Source: a marine gamma proteobacterium HTCC2148
GTDB lineage: Bacteria > Pseudomonadota > Gammaproteobacteria > Pseudomonadales > Halieaceae
Reading direction: 5' to 3'
DNA length: 64,000 bases
Assembly (NCBI GenBank): GCA_000156295.1
Contig: DS999229.1
Span: 105,945 to 169,944 of the forward strand
Positions 45,402 to 55,051 of this stretch are shown here, one piece after another. The position numbers and the translations under genes are program-made. The notes beneath the pieces are model-generated. The model ran no database searches, was not told the DNA's origin, and saw only the letters and a list, made by a program, of their open reading frames with translations. Every line of letters starts with the position of its first letter. Positions within the stretch are counted from its first letter, which is position 1.

Positions 45402-46415
45402 CTAACTGACGGCGCTGCTAATCTGGCAACGAAGCTCCGCCAGTAGTGCCACATCAGGCTGGTAAACAACCGGCGAGATCCGCTCTACTTTGCCACGATA
45501 TCTTGCTGCAATTTTCTGCGCGACTTCCGCAGGGGTTCCCACTACGGCAAAAGTGTTAAGAATGTCATCGTCGATAAGATCATTCAGCTGTGTCCACTTG
45601 CCGGCGCGCATCATCTGGTTAGCGTCAGCTTGGAGGCTCTCCCAGCCGTGACACTGAAGCACTGGTAAATACGCTGGGGTGGAAGCGTAAAAGGCGATCT
45701 GGTTGCGAGCGGAGGCGATCGCTGTCTGCATGCTCTCTTCATCGAGACCCGTGGCGGTAATGACCTGCGCCGAAACTTCATAATCCGCTCGCGATTTGCC
45801 CGATTTATCTAAACCACGGGTAATAGCGGCAAGCGAAAGCTCGTCCGTCGACAACGCGGTATTAAACGGATGAAGGAAATAGCCGTCCCCCACCTCGGCT
45901 GCCACTTCGGTCATTAGCGGGCCCACCCCCGCAATATAAATCTTTGGTGGCCCGTACTTGTTAGGCTCTGGGGCGAAGATCGGTGACATCAGCGTGTGAT
46001 GGTAGAACTCCCCTTCAAATTTTAGCTTGTCGCCAGTCTGCCAGCAGCCCCAGATAGTGCGCACTGCCTGCACCATTTCCCGCATCCGCGCGGCCGGCTT
46101 ACTCCAGGGCATGGAAAACCTGCGCTCGATATGAGCTTTCACCTGGGCACCAAGACCGAGGATAAAACGCCCTTCAGACAGGTTTTGCAGATCGTTACCC
46201 AGGTAAGCAAGATTCATGGGGTTTCTGGAAAAAGCCACGGCTATGGAGGTCATCAGCGCCATGCGCTCAGTATTCATGGCAGCGGCGGCAACGGTAATGA
46301 ATGGGTCGCTCTGCCCCTCAAACGTATAGGCGCCGTCAAATCCTGCCTCCTCCAACTGCGAGGCCATCCCTGCGACTCGGGCCGGGTCGAACATTAAGGA
46401 GCTATCGATCTTCAT
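45402..46415 (-). CDS. LLM class oxidoreductase, F420-dependent type predicted
   Basis: A 337-residue TIM-barrel luciferase-like monooxygenase family protein. The start (MKIDSSLMFDP, then AGFDGAYTFEGQSDPF) and the RFILGLGAQVKAHIERRFSMPW block match the TIGR03617 group, for which an F420 cofactor is predicted. F420 is uncommon in gammaproteobacteria, so FMN use is an alternative. The target is unknown; it is divergent from an acyl-CoA synthetase gene, suggesting a degradative role. Confidence 0.85.
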   Translation of the reverse strand: MKIDSSLMFDPARVAGMASQLEEAGFDGAYTFEGQSDPFITVAAAAMNTERMALMTSIAVAFSRNPMNLAYLGNDLQNLSEGRFILGLGAQVKAHIERRFSMPWSKPAARMREMVQAVRTIWGCWQTGDKLKFEGEFYHHTLMSPIFAPEPNKYGPPKIYIAGVGPLMTEVAAEVGDGYFLHPFNTALSTDELSLAAITRGLDKSGKSRADYEVSAQVITATGLDEESMQTAIASARNQIAFYASTPAYLPVLQCHGWESLQADANQMMRAGKWTQLNDLIDDDILNTFAVVGTPAEVAQKIAARYRGKVERISPVVYQPDVALLAELRCQISSAVS

Positions 46416-46665
46416 AGTGTGGATCTCAGGGCAATTCTGGCAACGACGAAGTATTTATTTTTCAATACGCAAATGACAGATTCCATACGGACAGGATACA
46501 TTGTCATCTGCGCTCAGGACTGAACCGGATTCCAACAATTTGTGGCCCTTCCCGCCATTGATCCCCGCGCATTAAAGGCCAGAATAACGGTCAATCACAA
46601 AACGATAACGGCCCGGCTACACAAGGTAGCGAAAGGCCTCTGGAACAATGAAATACGGAGTAAAC

Positions 46666-48246
46666 ATGAGCCTCGACCAGCTACACCAACCCCCCTTAAT
46701 GCCACACCTGCTCGTTGAAGGATTGAATCGCTACAATGATGAACCCTGCCTGTATCTGGGCGATAAGGTCGCAAGCTACAAGGACGTTCGCGAACAGACC
46801 AGTCAGTTGGTTCAGGCGCTCCAGTCGAAGGGGCTGGGTAAGGGCAGTCGCGTTGCGATCATCTCGGCCAACCGCCCCGAAGTTCTCTCCAACATAGCAG
46901 CGATGCAACTCACAGGATGCATTGGCACGCCTCTGCACCCACTAGGGTCGCTGGATGATCATGCCTACGTACTCGAGGCTGCTGAAATCGAAACCCTGGT
47001 ATTCGACGCCTCAGTATTCTCTGAAATAGCTGCTGCGCTAAAGGCGCGGGTACCCGGCCTGAAAAACCTTCTGGGCTTCGGCCCTAACGAAGTCGGCGAC
47101 GACTACCTTGCCATCGCCGAAAGCTTCAGCCCCAAGCCGCTAGTAGCGCCAGAGGTCAGCGCCGACGATATTGCCTCAGTTAACTTTACCGGCGGCACTA
47201 CCGGCAAGCCCAAGGGCGTCATGAGCACGCACCGGGTGAGTGCCTACATGACCCAGATCCAGATGGCCGAGTGGGAGTTCCCCGACGAACTGCGCATGCT
47301 CATGGCAACACCGCTCTCCCATGCGGCCGCCGCCTTTTTTATTCCTGTGCTCCAGAAGGGAGGCGCCTTTTACGTTATGCAGGGCTTTAGCCCGGATGAG
47401 TTTTTCGACACCGTCAGGGATCACAAAATAACCTGCACCATGCTGGTCCCGGTGATGCTCTACTTTTTGCTGGATTCTCAGCGGGCGACCGACGGTTCTA
47501 TGGACAGCATGGAAACGATTTTCTATGGCGCCTCCCCGATGAATCCGACAAGGCTTGCTGAAGGCATTGCAAAATGGGGGCAGGTCTTTTATCAGTTCTT
47601 TGGCCAATCAGAATGCCCCATGGTCATCGCTAACATGCGCAAGGGCGATCACGACCTGTCCAAGCCCGAACGATTGTCCTCCTGCGGTCGCCCCACACCC
47701 TGGGTACACCTGGCGCTAATGGGCGATGACGGTAAACCCGCCGCCGAGGGCGAGCCTGGCGAGATCTGTATACGCGGCCCCCTCATTATGAAAGGCTATA
47801 AAGATATGCCAGAGCAAACAGCCGAAGCTTTTGAAGGTGGTTGGTTGCACACCGGCGATGTCGGTCGATTAGACGAGGATGGCTTCCTCTACATTGTAGA
47901 TCGCACCAAAGACATGATTGTCACCGGCGGATTTAATGTTTTCCCCCGCGAGGTCGAAGATGTCTTGGCCACCCACGAGGCTGTTGGCCAGGTCGTTGTG
48001 GTTGGCGTTCCCGACGAACAATGGGGCGAGTCGGTAAAAGCCGTCGTCGTATTAAAGCCTGGAGTGGAAGAAAGCGATGTGTTGGAAGCCCAGCTGCAGG
48101 CGCTGGTAAAGGATAAAAAGGGCTCAGTGCAGGCGCCCAAGTCAGTAGACTTTGTGGCTGGAATCCCTCTGACACCAGTGGGCAAACCCGATAAGAAAGC
48201 AGTCAAAGCCCAATATTGGGAAGGTGCAGCACGCAGCGTGGGGTGA
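46666..48246 (+). CDS. AMP-dependent acyl-CoA synthetase
   Basis: A 526-residue ANL superfamily ligase. The phosphate-binding loop FTGGTTGKPKGVMSTH and the C-terminal hinge/acyl domain (YIVDRTKDMIVTGGFNVFPREVE) are intact. The final lysine-containing segment GKPDKKAVK is present. It activates a fatty, aromatic or terpenoid acid to its CoA ester; specificity is not readable. ATG 46666 has GGAG 6 bases upstream, while ATG 46648 would lack it. Confidence 0.92.
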   Translation: MSLDQLHQPPLMPHLLVEGLNRYNDEPCLYLGDKVASYKDVREQTSQLVQALQSKGLGKGSRVAIISANRPEVLSNIAAMQLTGCIGTPLHPLGSLDDHAYVLEAAEIETLVFDASVFSEIAAALKARVPGLKNLLGFGPNEVGDDYLAIAESFSPKPLVAPEVSADDIASVNFTGGTTGKPKGVMSTHRVSAYMTQIQMAEWEFPDELRMLMATPLSHAAAAFFIPVLQKGGAFYVMQGFSPDEFFDTVRDHKITCTMLVPVMLYFLLDSQRATDGSMDSMETIFYGASPMNPTRLAEGIAKWGQVFYQFFGQSECPMVIANMRKGDHDLSKPERLSSCGRPTPWVHLALMGDDGKPAAEGEPGEICIRGPLIMKGYKDMPEQTAEAFEGGWLHTGDVGRLDEDGFLYIVDRTKDMIVTGGFNVFPREVEDVLATHEAVGQVVVVGVPDEQWGESVKAVVVLKPGVEESDVLEAQLQALVKDKKGSVQAPKSVDFVAGIPLTPVGKPDKKAVKAQYWEGAARSVG

Positions 48247-48268
48247 CAGAGTCCCTCAAGGAATTTGA

Positions 48269-50131
48269 ATGCAGTTGAAGACCACTGGCTACAGGGCAAT
48301 CATTGCCGCCTTGGCGGCTACCCTGATAGCCTGTTCGCCAGCGGAAGACCCCGGTCTGTTCCCAGAATACTCTGCAGCAACAGCAAAGCCGATCCCGCAA
48401 AAAAAGGCGAGCGATTACAACGCAGACAAAAACCTTTACTGGGGCGATCTTCACATTCATACGGGTTATTCGACCGATGCCTACATCAGTGGTGTGCGCG
48501 CCACGCCAGACGATGCCTACACCTTTGTACGTGGTGGCGAAATTCGCCATGTCGCCGGCTACGGCATCAAGCTTAAACGCCCTCTGGACTTCGCCGCGGT
48601 CACCGACCATTCCGAGTATCTGGGTGTGATGCTGGCTACTTCGCCAGACCTTCCACTCAATCGGCGCGGCCTGCGTGACCGCCTGCTAACTGACAGCGCC
48701 CTGCAAAATAGCTGGATGCAACTTCAAAGCATGTGGGGCTTTGACCTGGAAAATGCGATGATCCCTGGCTGGGAAACCATCACCGCCAGCGCCTGGGAAG
48801 AAATAGTTGCAGCAGCGCAACGCCACAATTTTCCGGGGCGCTTCACCAGTTTCGTTGGCTACGAGTGGACTTCCATGCCCGGTGAGCGCAACCTGCATCG
48901 CAACGTCATTTACCGCGGCACCGCAGTACCCAAACTTCCCTATAGCTCTGTCGACTCTGAAGACCCTCGAGATTTATGGTCAGCACTAGACCGGCAACGA
49001 CAAGCCGGCATGGACAATTTCGCGATTCCACACAACGGCAACGTTAGCGATGGCCTGATGTACGCCCAGGTCATGTTCGACGGCCAAGCCATGCACGCGG
49101 ATTACGCCGGAACACGTATGCGCAACGAGCCGATCAGTGAAATTTTCCAGGTTAAGGGTTCCTCTGAAACTCACCCCCTGCTATCCGATGAAGATAATTT
49201 TGCAGGCTTTGAAATTTACGACACCCTCCTGGGAGCGAGCCAAGCCGATGTAAAGCCAAAAGGTGGCTACGCACGGGACGCTTTGCGCACCGGCATCGAA
49301 ATGTCTCACCGTGAGGGCTTCAATCCGTATCGCTTTGGCGTCATTGGCAGCTCGGATGGCCACAACGCCAGCTCCCCAGCCGAAGAGGACAGCTATCACG
49401 GTAAGCTGCCGCTCATGGATGGCAGCGCAGGCATACGTATGCGTCAATCGCTTTGGTTGCCCGAGGGTATGCCTGGAGGAGAACGCTGGAGTGCCGCCGG
49501 ACTCGCTGCCGTATGGGCAGAGGAGAACACCCGAGGCGCTATTTTTGATGCCATGCGTCGCAAAGAGACCTTCGCCACATCTGGACCGCGCATCGCTGTG
49601 CGTTTTTTCGGCGGCTGGGATTATGCTGAAAACCTGATAGACGACAATCAATGGATTGAAAAAGCACGTGCCGGGGGTGTTGCCATGGGTAGCGATCTGC
49701 CGCAACGCACGGGAACCGCACCCAGATTTGCTCTGTGGGCCATTCGTGACCCCGACAGCGGTAACCTCGATAGACTGCAAGTGATCAAAGGTTGGCTGGA
49801 CAGCGATGGCGACTCTCATGAACAAGTGTTCAATGTTGCTTGGTCCGGTGACCGTAAACTCGATGCGCAGGGTAAGCTTCGGGCAGTGGGCAATACGGTC
49901 AATGCCGCACAGGCCAGTTATCAGAACACTATCGGCTCAGATCAGTTAGCGACAGTGTGGACGGATCCAGATTTCAACCCTGACCGAGAGGCCTTCTACT
50001 ACGCCCGGGTAATCGAGATACCCACGCCTCGCTGGACGACTTTCGACCGCAAAACACTGGGTATGGAGCCACCTGAGCGAGCCAGTCTCCAGGAGCGCGC
50101 CGTTACCTCAGCCATCTGGTATAGCCCCTGA
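48269..50131 (+). CDS. DUF3604 family lipoprotein
   Basis: A 620-residue protein with a lipobox (IACS, Cys22). The N-terminal half has a PHP-like metal motif GDLHIHTGYS (H62, H64) and further VTDHSEY and IPHNGN segments typical of DUF3604. This family is often called a metallo-phosphoesterase-like or amidohydrolase-fold protein, without a confirmed substrate. It starts 22 bases after the acyl-CoA synthetase and is probably cotranscribed. Confidence 0.9.
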   Translation: MQLKTTGYRAIIAALAATLIACSPAEDPGLFPEYSAATAKPIPQKKASDYNADKNLYWGDLHIHTGYSTDAYISGVRATPDDAYTFVRGGEIRHVAGYGIKLKRPLDFAAVTDHSEYLGVMLATSPDLPLNRRGLRDRLLTDSALQNSWMQLQSMWGFDLENAMIPGWETITASAWEEIVAAAQRHNFPGRFTSFVGYEWTSMPGERNLHRNVIYRGTAVPKLPYSSVDSEDPRDLWSALDRQRQAGMDNFAIPHNGNVSDGLMYAQVMFDGQAMHADYAGTRMRNEPISEIFQVKGSSETHPLLSDEDNFAGFEIYDTLLGASQADVKPKGGYARDALRTGIEMSHREGFNPYRFGVIGSSDGHNASSPAEEDSYHGKLPLMDGSAGIRMRQSLWLPEGMPGGERWSAAGLAAVWAEENTRGAIFDAMRRKETFATSGPRIAVRFFGGWDYAENLIDDNQWIEKARAGGVAMGSDLPQRTGTAPRFALWAIRDPDSGNLDRLQVIKGWLDSDGDSHEQVFNVAWSGDRKLDAQGKLRAVGNTVNAAQASYQNTIGSDQLATVWTDPDFNPDREAFYYARVIEIPTPRWTTFDRKTLGMEPPERASLQERAVTSAIWYSP

Positions 50132-50203
50132 AGAAAAAGATCAAGGCTGGACAGATCGCTCTCAGACACCGACCATAGACGTCCTTCAAAATTGGGATTC
50201 ACG

Positions 50204-51283
50204 ATGAATCAACAGGACAGCGAAATCTACCGCGGGCTCACCTACCCCTTCGGTCGGAAACCAGACATCACAGCAGGCGAGCCGGTCAAAGTCGCCGAAG
50301 GGGTTTACTGGGTGCGCTTTGCCATGCCCATGTCGCTGGACCACATCAACTTGTGGCTACTTGAAGACGGCGATGGCTGGACAGTCGTCGACACCTGCCT
50401 AAACATTAGTAGTGCCCGGGAAACCTGGGAGAAGCTCTTCACCGGCTTTATGCAGAACAAACCGATCAAACGCGTCATCTGTACCCATCTACACCCGGAC
50501 CACGTAGGCCTTGCGGGTTGGCTGTGCGAGCGCTTCGATGCAGAGCTGTGGATGTCGCGGGAGGAGTTCCTGATGTGTCGGACCATGGCCGCCGACACCG
50601 GCAAGCCAGCTCCGCAGGTAGCTTTACGTTTTTACACTGCTGCCGGCTGGAAAGATGAGTGGCTGGAAAGATACAAAAAGAAATTTGGCAACTTTGGCCG
50701 CGCCATCTATGCGCTGCCCGAAAGTTTCCGGCGAATGGTGGATCGCGAAACTATTACCATCGGTGAGCACTATTGGCAGGTAATCGTTGGTCGTGGTCAT
50801 TCGCCCGAGCACGCAGCGCTGTACTGCCCCGGCCTTAAGCTATTGATTTCTGGCGATCAGGTGTTGCCGCGTATTTCACCCAATGTCAGCGTATTCCCGA
50901 CCGAGCCCATGGGTGATCCACTCAAAGAATGGTTGCGAACCCAGGCCGTGATCCGGGAAATCCTACCTGACGACCTGCTGGTGCTACCCGCTCACGAGGC
51001 TCCTTTTAAGGGCCTTTACGTGCGCCTGAGCCAGATTATTGAAGGTCACAAACGCGACCTGATTAAACTCTTTAATTTCATGGTTCAGCCCACCCGCGCT
51101 GTTGACTGTTTTCCTGCCCTGTTCAAACGCGAGATCAAAGGCGACAACATCAACCTGGCCACTGGAGAAACTATTGCCCACCTGAACTGCTTACTGGGCC
51201 GACATAGAATCACTCGCAGCACAGATGAGCATGGCGTGGACTGGTATCAACAAATTGCGGACACCGCTGAATTCGACGAGTAA
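50204..51283 (+). CDS. Metallo-beta-lactamase fold hydrolase
   Basis: A 359-residue MBL-fold protein. The dinuclear site THLHPDHVG (H95, H97, D99, H100) is intact, with further ligands in GRGHSPEH and SGDQVLP. C-terminal residues resemble a helical BLACT-like extension. Members hydrolyse thioesters, lactones or phosphoesters. ATG 50204 is used; TTG 50192 is in frame. It lies between the DUF3604 gene and the Baeyer-Villiger-type gene and may act on products of the latter (inference). Confidence 0.86.
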   Translation: MNQQDSEIYRGLTYPFGRKPDITAGEPVKVAEGVYWVRFAMPMSLDHINLWLLEDGDGWTVVDTCLNISSARETWEKLFTGFMQNKPIKRVICTHLHPDHVGLAGWLCERFDAELWMSREEFLMCRTMAADTGKPAPQVALRFYTAAGWKDEWLERYKKKFGNFGRAIYALPESFRRMVDRETITIGEHYWQVIVGRGHSPEHAALYCPGLKLLISGDQVLPRISPNVSVFPTEPMGDPLKEWLRTQAVIREILPDDLLVLPAHEAPFKGLYVRLSQIIEGHKRDLIKLFNFMVQPTRAVDCFPALFKREIKGDNINLATGETIAHLNCLLGRHRITRSTDEHGVDWYQQIADTAEFDE

Positions 51284-51332
51284 TTCGCGGGGACCGATAA
51301 GCAGGCACTCCGCACGCTCGTCTCCACGCGCC

Positions 51333-52826
51333 TCAGGCAGCTGGGCGCAGCGGTTCTAACTCAGCGGGCGCTTCATGAACAAAGTCATCCAGCACTGGCG
51401 TCTGATGTTCCTTCACCCATTGGTCCCAACTGTAAGGCCACATAGCTGGGTCGCCGTCGCCATCCAGATACCAGCTCTGGCAGCCGCCAACCCAGGCAGT
51501 CTTGCTCATGCCTGCCCGCAGATAGGCATTGTAACTCTCCTTGGCTTCTTGGGTGGCCTCCACCGCAGGTAACTCGCCCTGTTTCCACAGTTCGATCAGC
51601 TTGAGAATGTAAGCCGACTGTACCTCACTCATTGCAATGACTGAATAATTGCCAATGGGTGAGTTGGGGCCCAGCATCAGGAAAAAGTTTGGAAATCCGG
51701 GAATACACAAGGAGCGATAGGCCTGTGCTTTTTTGGCCCATGTCTCATCAATGGAAACACCATTTCGACCGCGCAGATCCATCGGCCGCATGAAATTGAA
51801 AGGGCTAAAACCAGTGGCGAGAATAATGACATCCAACTCTTTGGCAGCGCCATCTACGGTCACGATTCCCTGCTCAGCAATACTCTGTATTGCCATAGTT
51901 TCCAGATAAACATTATCGCGCTGGATCGCATCGTAAAACGTGCTGCTGATAATCAGTCGCTTGCAACCCACGGAATAATCCGGAGTCAGCTTTGCCCGCA
52001 ACTCCGGATCACGAACGCTTTTGCGCAAATTACGCTTGGCAGCCCAACTGATTAATGCGTGCTGCAGTTTGCCGCCGGTGACGGCTTTGCTGAAGGTGTT
52101 GCGCATAATGAATGCATAGCGGCGACTCAGTGCTGCAAGCTTACGCTGCTTACCCTTTAGTGCCGTCTTGTCCTGTTCGCTGTAATGTTTATCAGGAACA
52201 GAAATGAGCCACTGTGGAGTGCGCTGGAAAACGGTCAAGTCGCAGTCCAGTTTGGAAATTTCAGAAATCACCTGACAGGCAGTGGAACCGGTGCCTATGA
52301 CCCCTACGCGTTTGCCACGCAGGTCAACATCATGGTTCCACTGAGCCGTGTGCCACATTTCTCCGTTAAAACTATCGAGTCCCTTGATATCCGGGTAGGC
52401 GGGATGGTGCAGAATGCCGGTTGCGGCAACGACAAAGTCCACCACCAACTGTGCGCCTTTGCTGGTAGTCAGGTGCCACTGACCGCCCCGGAAGTGACAC
52501 TGGTCCAGGGACTCATTGAACCGAATTTTCCCGGCTAAGCCATTCTCGCTGGCCACGCCCTCGAAATAGGACTGGATTTCATCACCGTGGGCGAAACGAT
52601 GGCTCCAGTGCGAGTTACCTTTAAAACTGTAAGTGTACATATGAGCTGGCACATCACAGGCCACGCCGGGGTAGGTATTCTCCCGCCAGGTACCGCCGAC
52701 CTTATCTGCTTTTTCCAGAATGCTGATGTCGGTGATACCCGCCTCTCGCAGTTTAATTGCCATTAAAATACCGCTCATGCCTGCGCCGATGACGGCAACG
52801 GAGGGATTTCGCTGCTGGTTATTCAT
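51333..52826 (-). CDS. Flavin-containing monooxygenase, Baeyer-Villiger type
   Basis: A 497-residue NAD(P)H/FAD monooxygenase. The N-terminal FAD motif is VIGAGMSGI (13-20). The Baeyer-Villiger fingerprint FxGxxxHxxxW is met by F153, G155, H159 and W163 (followed by Asn rather than Pro/Asp), and the second Rossmann site GVIGTGSTA follows. Such enzymes oxidise ketones to esters or lactones. It is divergent from an AraC regulator that is followed by an HSL-type esterase, a common arrangement for ketone catabolism. Confidence 0.9.
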   Translation of the reverse strand: MNNQQRNPSVAVIGAGMSGILMAIKLREAGITDISILEKADKVGGTWRENTYPGVACDVPAHMYTYSFKGNSHWSHRFAHGDEIQSYFEGVASENGLAGKIRFNESLDQCHFRGGQWHLTTSKGAQLVVDFVVAATGILHHPAYPDIKGLDSFNGEMWHTAQWNHDVDLRGKRVGVIGTGSTACQVISEISKLDCDLTVFQRTPQWLISVPDKHYSEQDKTALKGKQRKLAALSRRYAFIMRNTFSKAVTGGKLQHALISWAAKRNLRKSVRDPELRAKLTPDYSVGCKRLIISSTFYDAIQRDNVYLETMAIQSIAEQGIVTVDGAAKELDVIILATGFSPFNFMRPMDLRGRNGVSIDETWAKKAQAYRSLCIPGFPNFFLMLGPNSPIGNYSVIAMSEVQSAYILKLIELWKQGELPAVEATQEAKESYNAYLRAGMSKTAWVGGCQSWYLDGDGDPAMWPYSWDQWVKEHQTPVLDDFVHEAPAELEPLRPAA

Positions 52827-52984
52827 AGAATCTCTAAAGCTCTTAACATCGTCTGGCCATGCTATCGCTCAGCGCGGTTTGATCGAATATTGTTCAAGGC
52901 CAAAAACTTATGAAAAACGGACAGCACCTGCTATTCTGCGGTTTGATGCTGTAGCACCGCCAGTGCGTCAACAAGAGATCAAAT

Positions 52985-54007
52985 ATGGGCAGCAAAGCCG
53001 ATACCAGTCACCACATTAAAGCCATAGGCCCGGCGCTGGAAGCCATGCAGACTATGGGCTTTACGTCTGCGGATTGTTTACGTAACACCGGGCTCAGTGA
53101 GTCTGACTTAGTCAAACCACCAACAGAGCTCGGGTTCACCCTGGATCAGGAGTTCCAGTTCCATCGCAACCTATTGGAACTGACCGACAACCCCATGTTG
53201 GGACTATTACTGGGCAAGACCTATCAACTAGAAGCATACGGCCTGCTGGGCTACGCCTTCATGAGCGCACCCACCCTGCGCCATGCAATGGTCGTTCTGC
53301 GCAATTACGGGCCGCTCACCTTTACCTTGTTTAGGGTGGATTTTCAGGTTGAGGGCCCTCTGGCAAGGCTGCGCTTGTCCCCGGATATTCCGATACCTGG
53401 TGATTTACTCGCCTACTACGTAGATCGCGACCTGACCGCTGCGGTCAACGGCGGCCAAGGCACAATGCGAGTTCCCCTGGAGCCGCAACATATACAGCTG
53501 CTTCACTTTAGTGAAGACCAGAGAGATATCTACGAGCGACATTTCCGCTGCCCGGTGTCATTCTCCGCCATGGCGTCAGAACTGCAATTAGACGCACGGG
53601 TACTGGACACTGTGATGCCCCTCAGGGACACTGAGACGACTTCCGTCTGTCAGCAACAGTGCAGGCTGCTACTGGCGCGCATGAAAGCTGGCAGCAACTT
53701 TGTCGACAAGGTGCGACAGATTATTCTCGCTCGCCCCGGCTATTTCCCGGACATCGATTACGTAGCGGAGAAATTAAATATGACCAGCCGGACGCTGCGA
53801 CGCAGACTCACCAGGGAAGACAGCAGTTACCAGGAAATACTCGTCGAGGTGCGCTATGAATTGGCGAGGGAATACCTGGCGACTTCCACCTTACCGCTAG
53901 AGGAAATTTCTGTTTTGCTGGGATATAGCGCGCCCGGCAACTTTAGCAATGCGTTTAAACGTTGGCATGGCAGTTCGCCCCGTAAGTACAGACAGGTGGC
54001 CTGCTGA
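52985..54007 (+). CDS. AraC family transcriptional regulator
   Basis: A 340-residue regulator with an N-terminal arabinose_bd-type domain (about 15-195) and two helix-turn-helix units in the C-terminal 100 residues (SRTLRRRLTREDSSYQEILV, LEEISVLLGYSAPGNFSNAF, RWHGSSPRKYR). This OruR/ArgR-like subgroup often activates an adjacent catabolic operon. It is divergent from the monooxygenase gene and one base upstream of the esterase. Confidence 0.92.
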   Translation: MGSKADTSHHIKAIGPALEAMQTMGFTSADCLRNTGLSESDLVKPPTELGFTLDQEFQFHRNLLELTDNPMLGLLLGKTYQLEAYGLLGYAFMSAPTLRHAMVVLRNYGPLTFTLFRVDFQVEGPLARLRLSPDIPIPGDLLAYYVDRDLTAAVNGGQGTMRVPLEPQHIQLLHFSEDQRDIYERHFRCPVSFSAMASELQLDARVLDTVMPLRDTETTSVCQQQCRLLLARMKAGSNFVDKVRQIILARPGYFPDIDYVAEKLNMTSRTLRRRLTREDSSYQEILVEVRYELAREYLATSTLPLEEISVLLGYSAPGNFSNAFKRWHGSSPRKYRQVAC

Positions 54008-54008
54008 C

Positions 54009-54881
54009 ATGCTGCTACGACTAAAAACCTGGGGTTACCGAGTTTTCTACCGACTCATCAGTGCGCGGCAGTGGCGCGGCAAATATCCTGATCCGGACAC
54101 CAGCACGTTGCAGATACCGGGCCCTGCCGGCAGTATCGAAGCGCGTATGTATACTGCTACGGCGAGCGGGGAACGCCCGCTGGTTCTCTATTTTCACGGT
54201 GGCGGCTGGGTCATTGGCGACCTGGATACCCATCATCCTTTTTGCCAACAGATTGCCCATAAAACCGGCGCGACCGTGCTCGCGTTGAACTACAGGCTTG
54301 CGCCCGAGCACCCCTGGCCTGCCGCCCAGGACGATTGCCTTGCTGCGGCAGAGTGGGTGGCAGCCCACCTGAACGAACTGGGCCCCAGTAATGGCAGGAT
54401 CGTGATTGCAGGTGATAGCGCCGGCGGCAACCTCACCGCCTGCACCTGCCTGACAATGACTGCGCCCGCTCTGACACGGGTGTCTGGCGTGGCAACACTT
54501 TACCCTGCGGTCGACCATTACCTGCGTGACTGGCCCTCTTATCAGGAAAGAGCCCGCGCCTCCGCACTCACATCCACACTAATGCGTTGGTTCTGGGACA
54601 CATACCTGGGCCAAACCAGCCCCGAACAGGCGTTGAAAGCAAGGCCCATGCAGGCAAACAACCTGGCATCGCTGCCTCCCCTGTTCAACGTAACAGCGGA
54701 GATGGATCCTCTAAGGGACGAGGGCCAGGCCTTTGCCAGAGTCGTCAAAGGCGAAGGAGTGCCAGTACAGCATCGTCACTTCGCCGATGCGGCTCATGGC
54801 TTTGCCTGCTCGGAAGGCCCCACTAACAATTTCAAGGCGGTTCTCGATGACTTCGATAACTGGCTGACTGGCTTGCACTGA
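54009..54881 (+). CDS. Alpha/beta hydrolase, hormone-sensitive-lipase family
   Basis: A 290-residue esterase of family IV. The oxyanion motif HGGG (63-66), nucleophile S137 in GDSAGG, acid D233 and His263 (AAHGFAC) form a complete catalytic set. It starts one base after the AraC stop; a longer frame from 53949 overlaps the regulator and is not favoured. It may cleave esters made by the Baeyer-Villiger enzyme. Family IV members prefer short to medium acyl chains. Confidence 0.93.
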   Translation: MLLRLKTWGYRVFYRLISARQWRGKYPDPDTSTLQIPGPAGSIEARMYTATASGERPLVLYFHGGGWVIGDLDTHHPFCQQIAHKTGATVLALNYRLAPEHPWPAAQDDCLAAAEWVAAHLNELGPSNGRIVIAGDSAGGNLTACTCLTMTAPALTRVSGVATLYPAVDHYLRDWPSYQERARASALTSTLMRWFWDTYLGQTSPEQALKARPMQANNLASLPPLFNVTAEMDPLRDEGQAFARVVKGEGVPVQHRHFADAAHGFACSEGPTNNFKAVLDDFDNWLTGLH

Positions 54882-55051
54882 AACCCGATAAATTACCAGA
54901 GACCTGTACGCTCGTTTTCTGCTAGACTTGCGCCCTCTCCAGCGGCCCATCAGAGTGCTGCGGAGAAGATCACCGCCGAAAAGCCGTTTGCGACCGCAAA
55001 CAGCAATGACACACAGACATTTTACTTACTCACTCTTAAGGAAAGATGTGT

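Noticed and set aside
46416-46665. Divergent gap LLM/acyl-CoA synthetase as a FadR- or TetR-type operator
   Set aside because: No convincing palindrome was found on reading it through.
49181-49825. 214-codon minus-strand frame in the DUF3604 gene
   Set aside because: Antisense to a conserved gene, with no domain or ribosome site.
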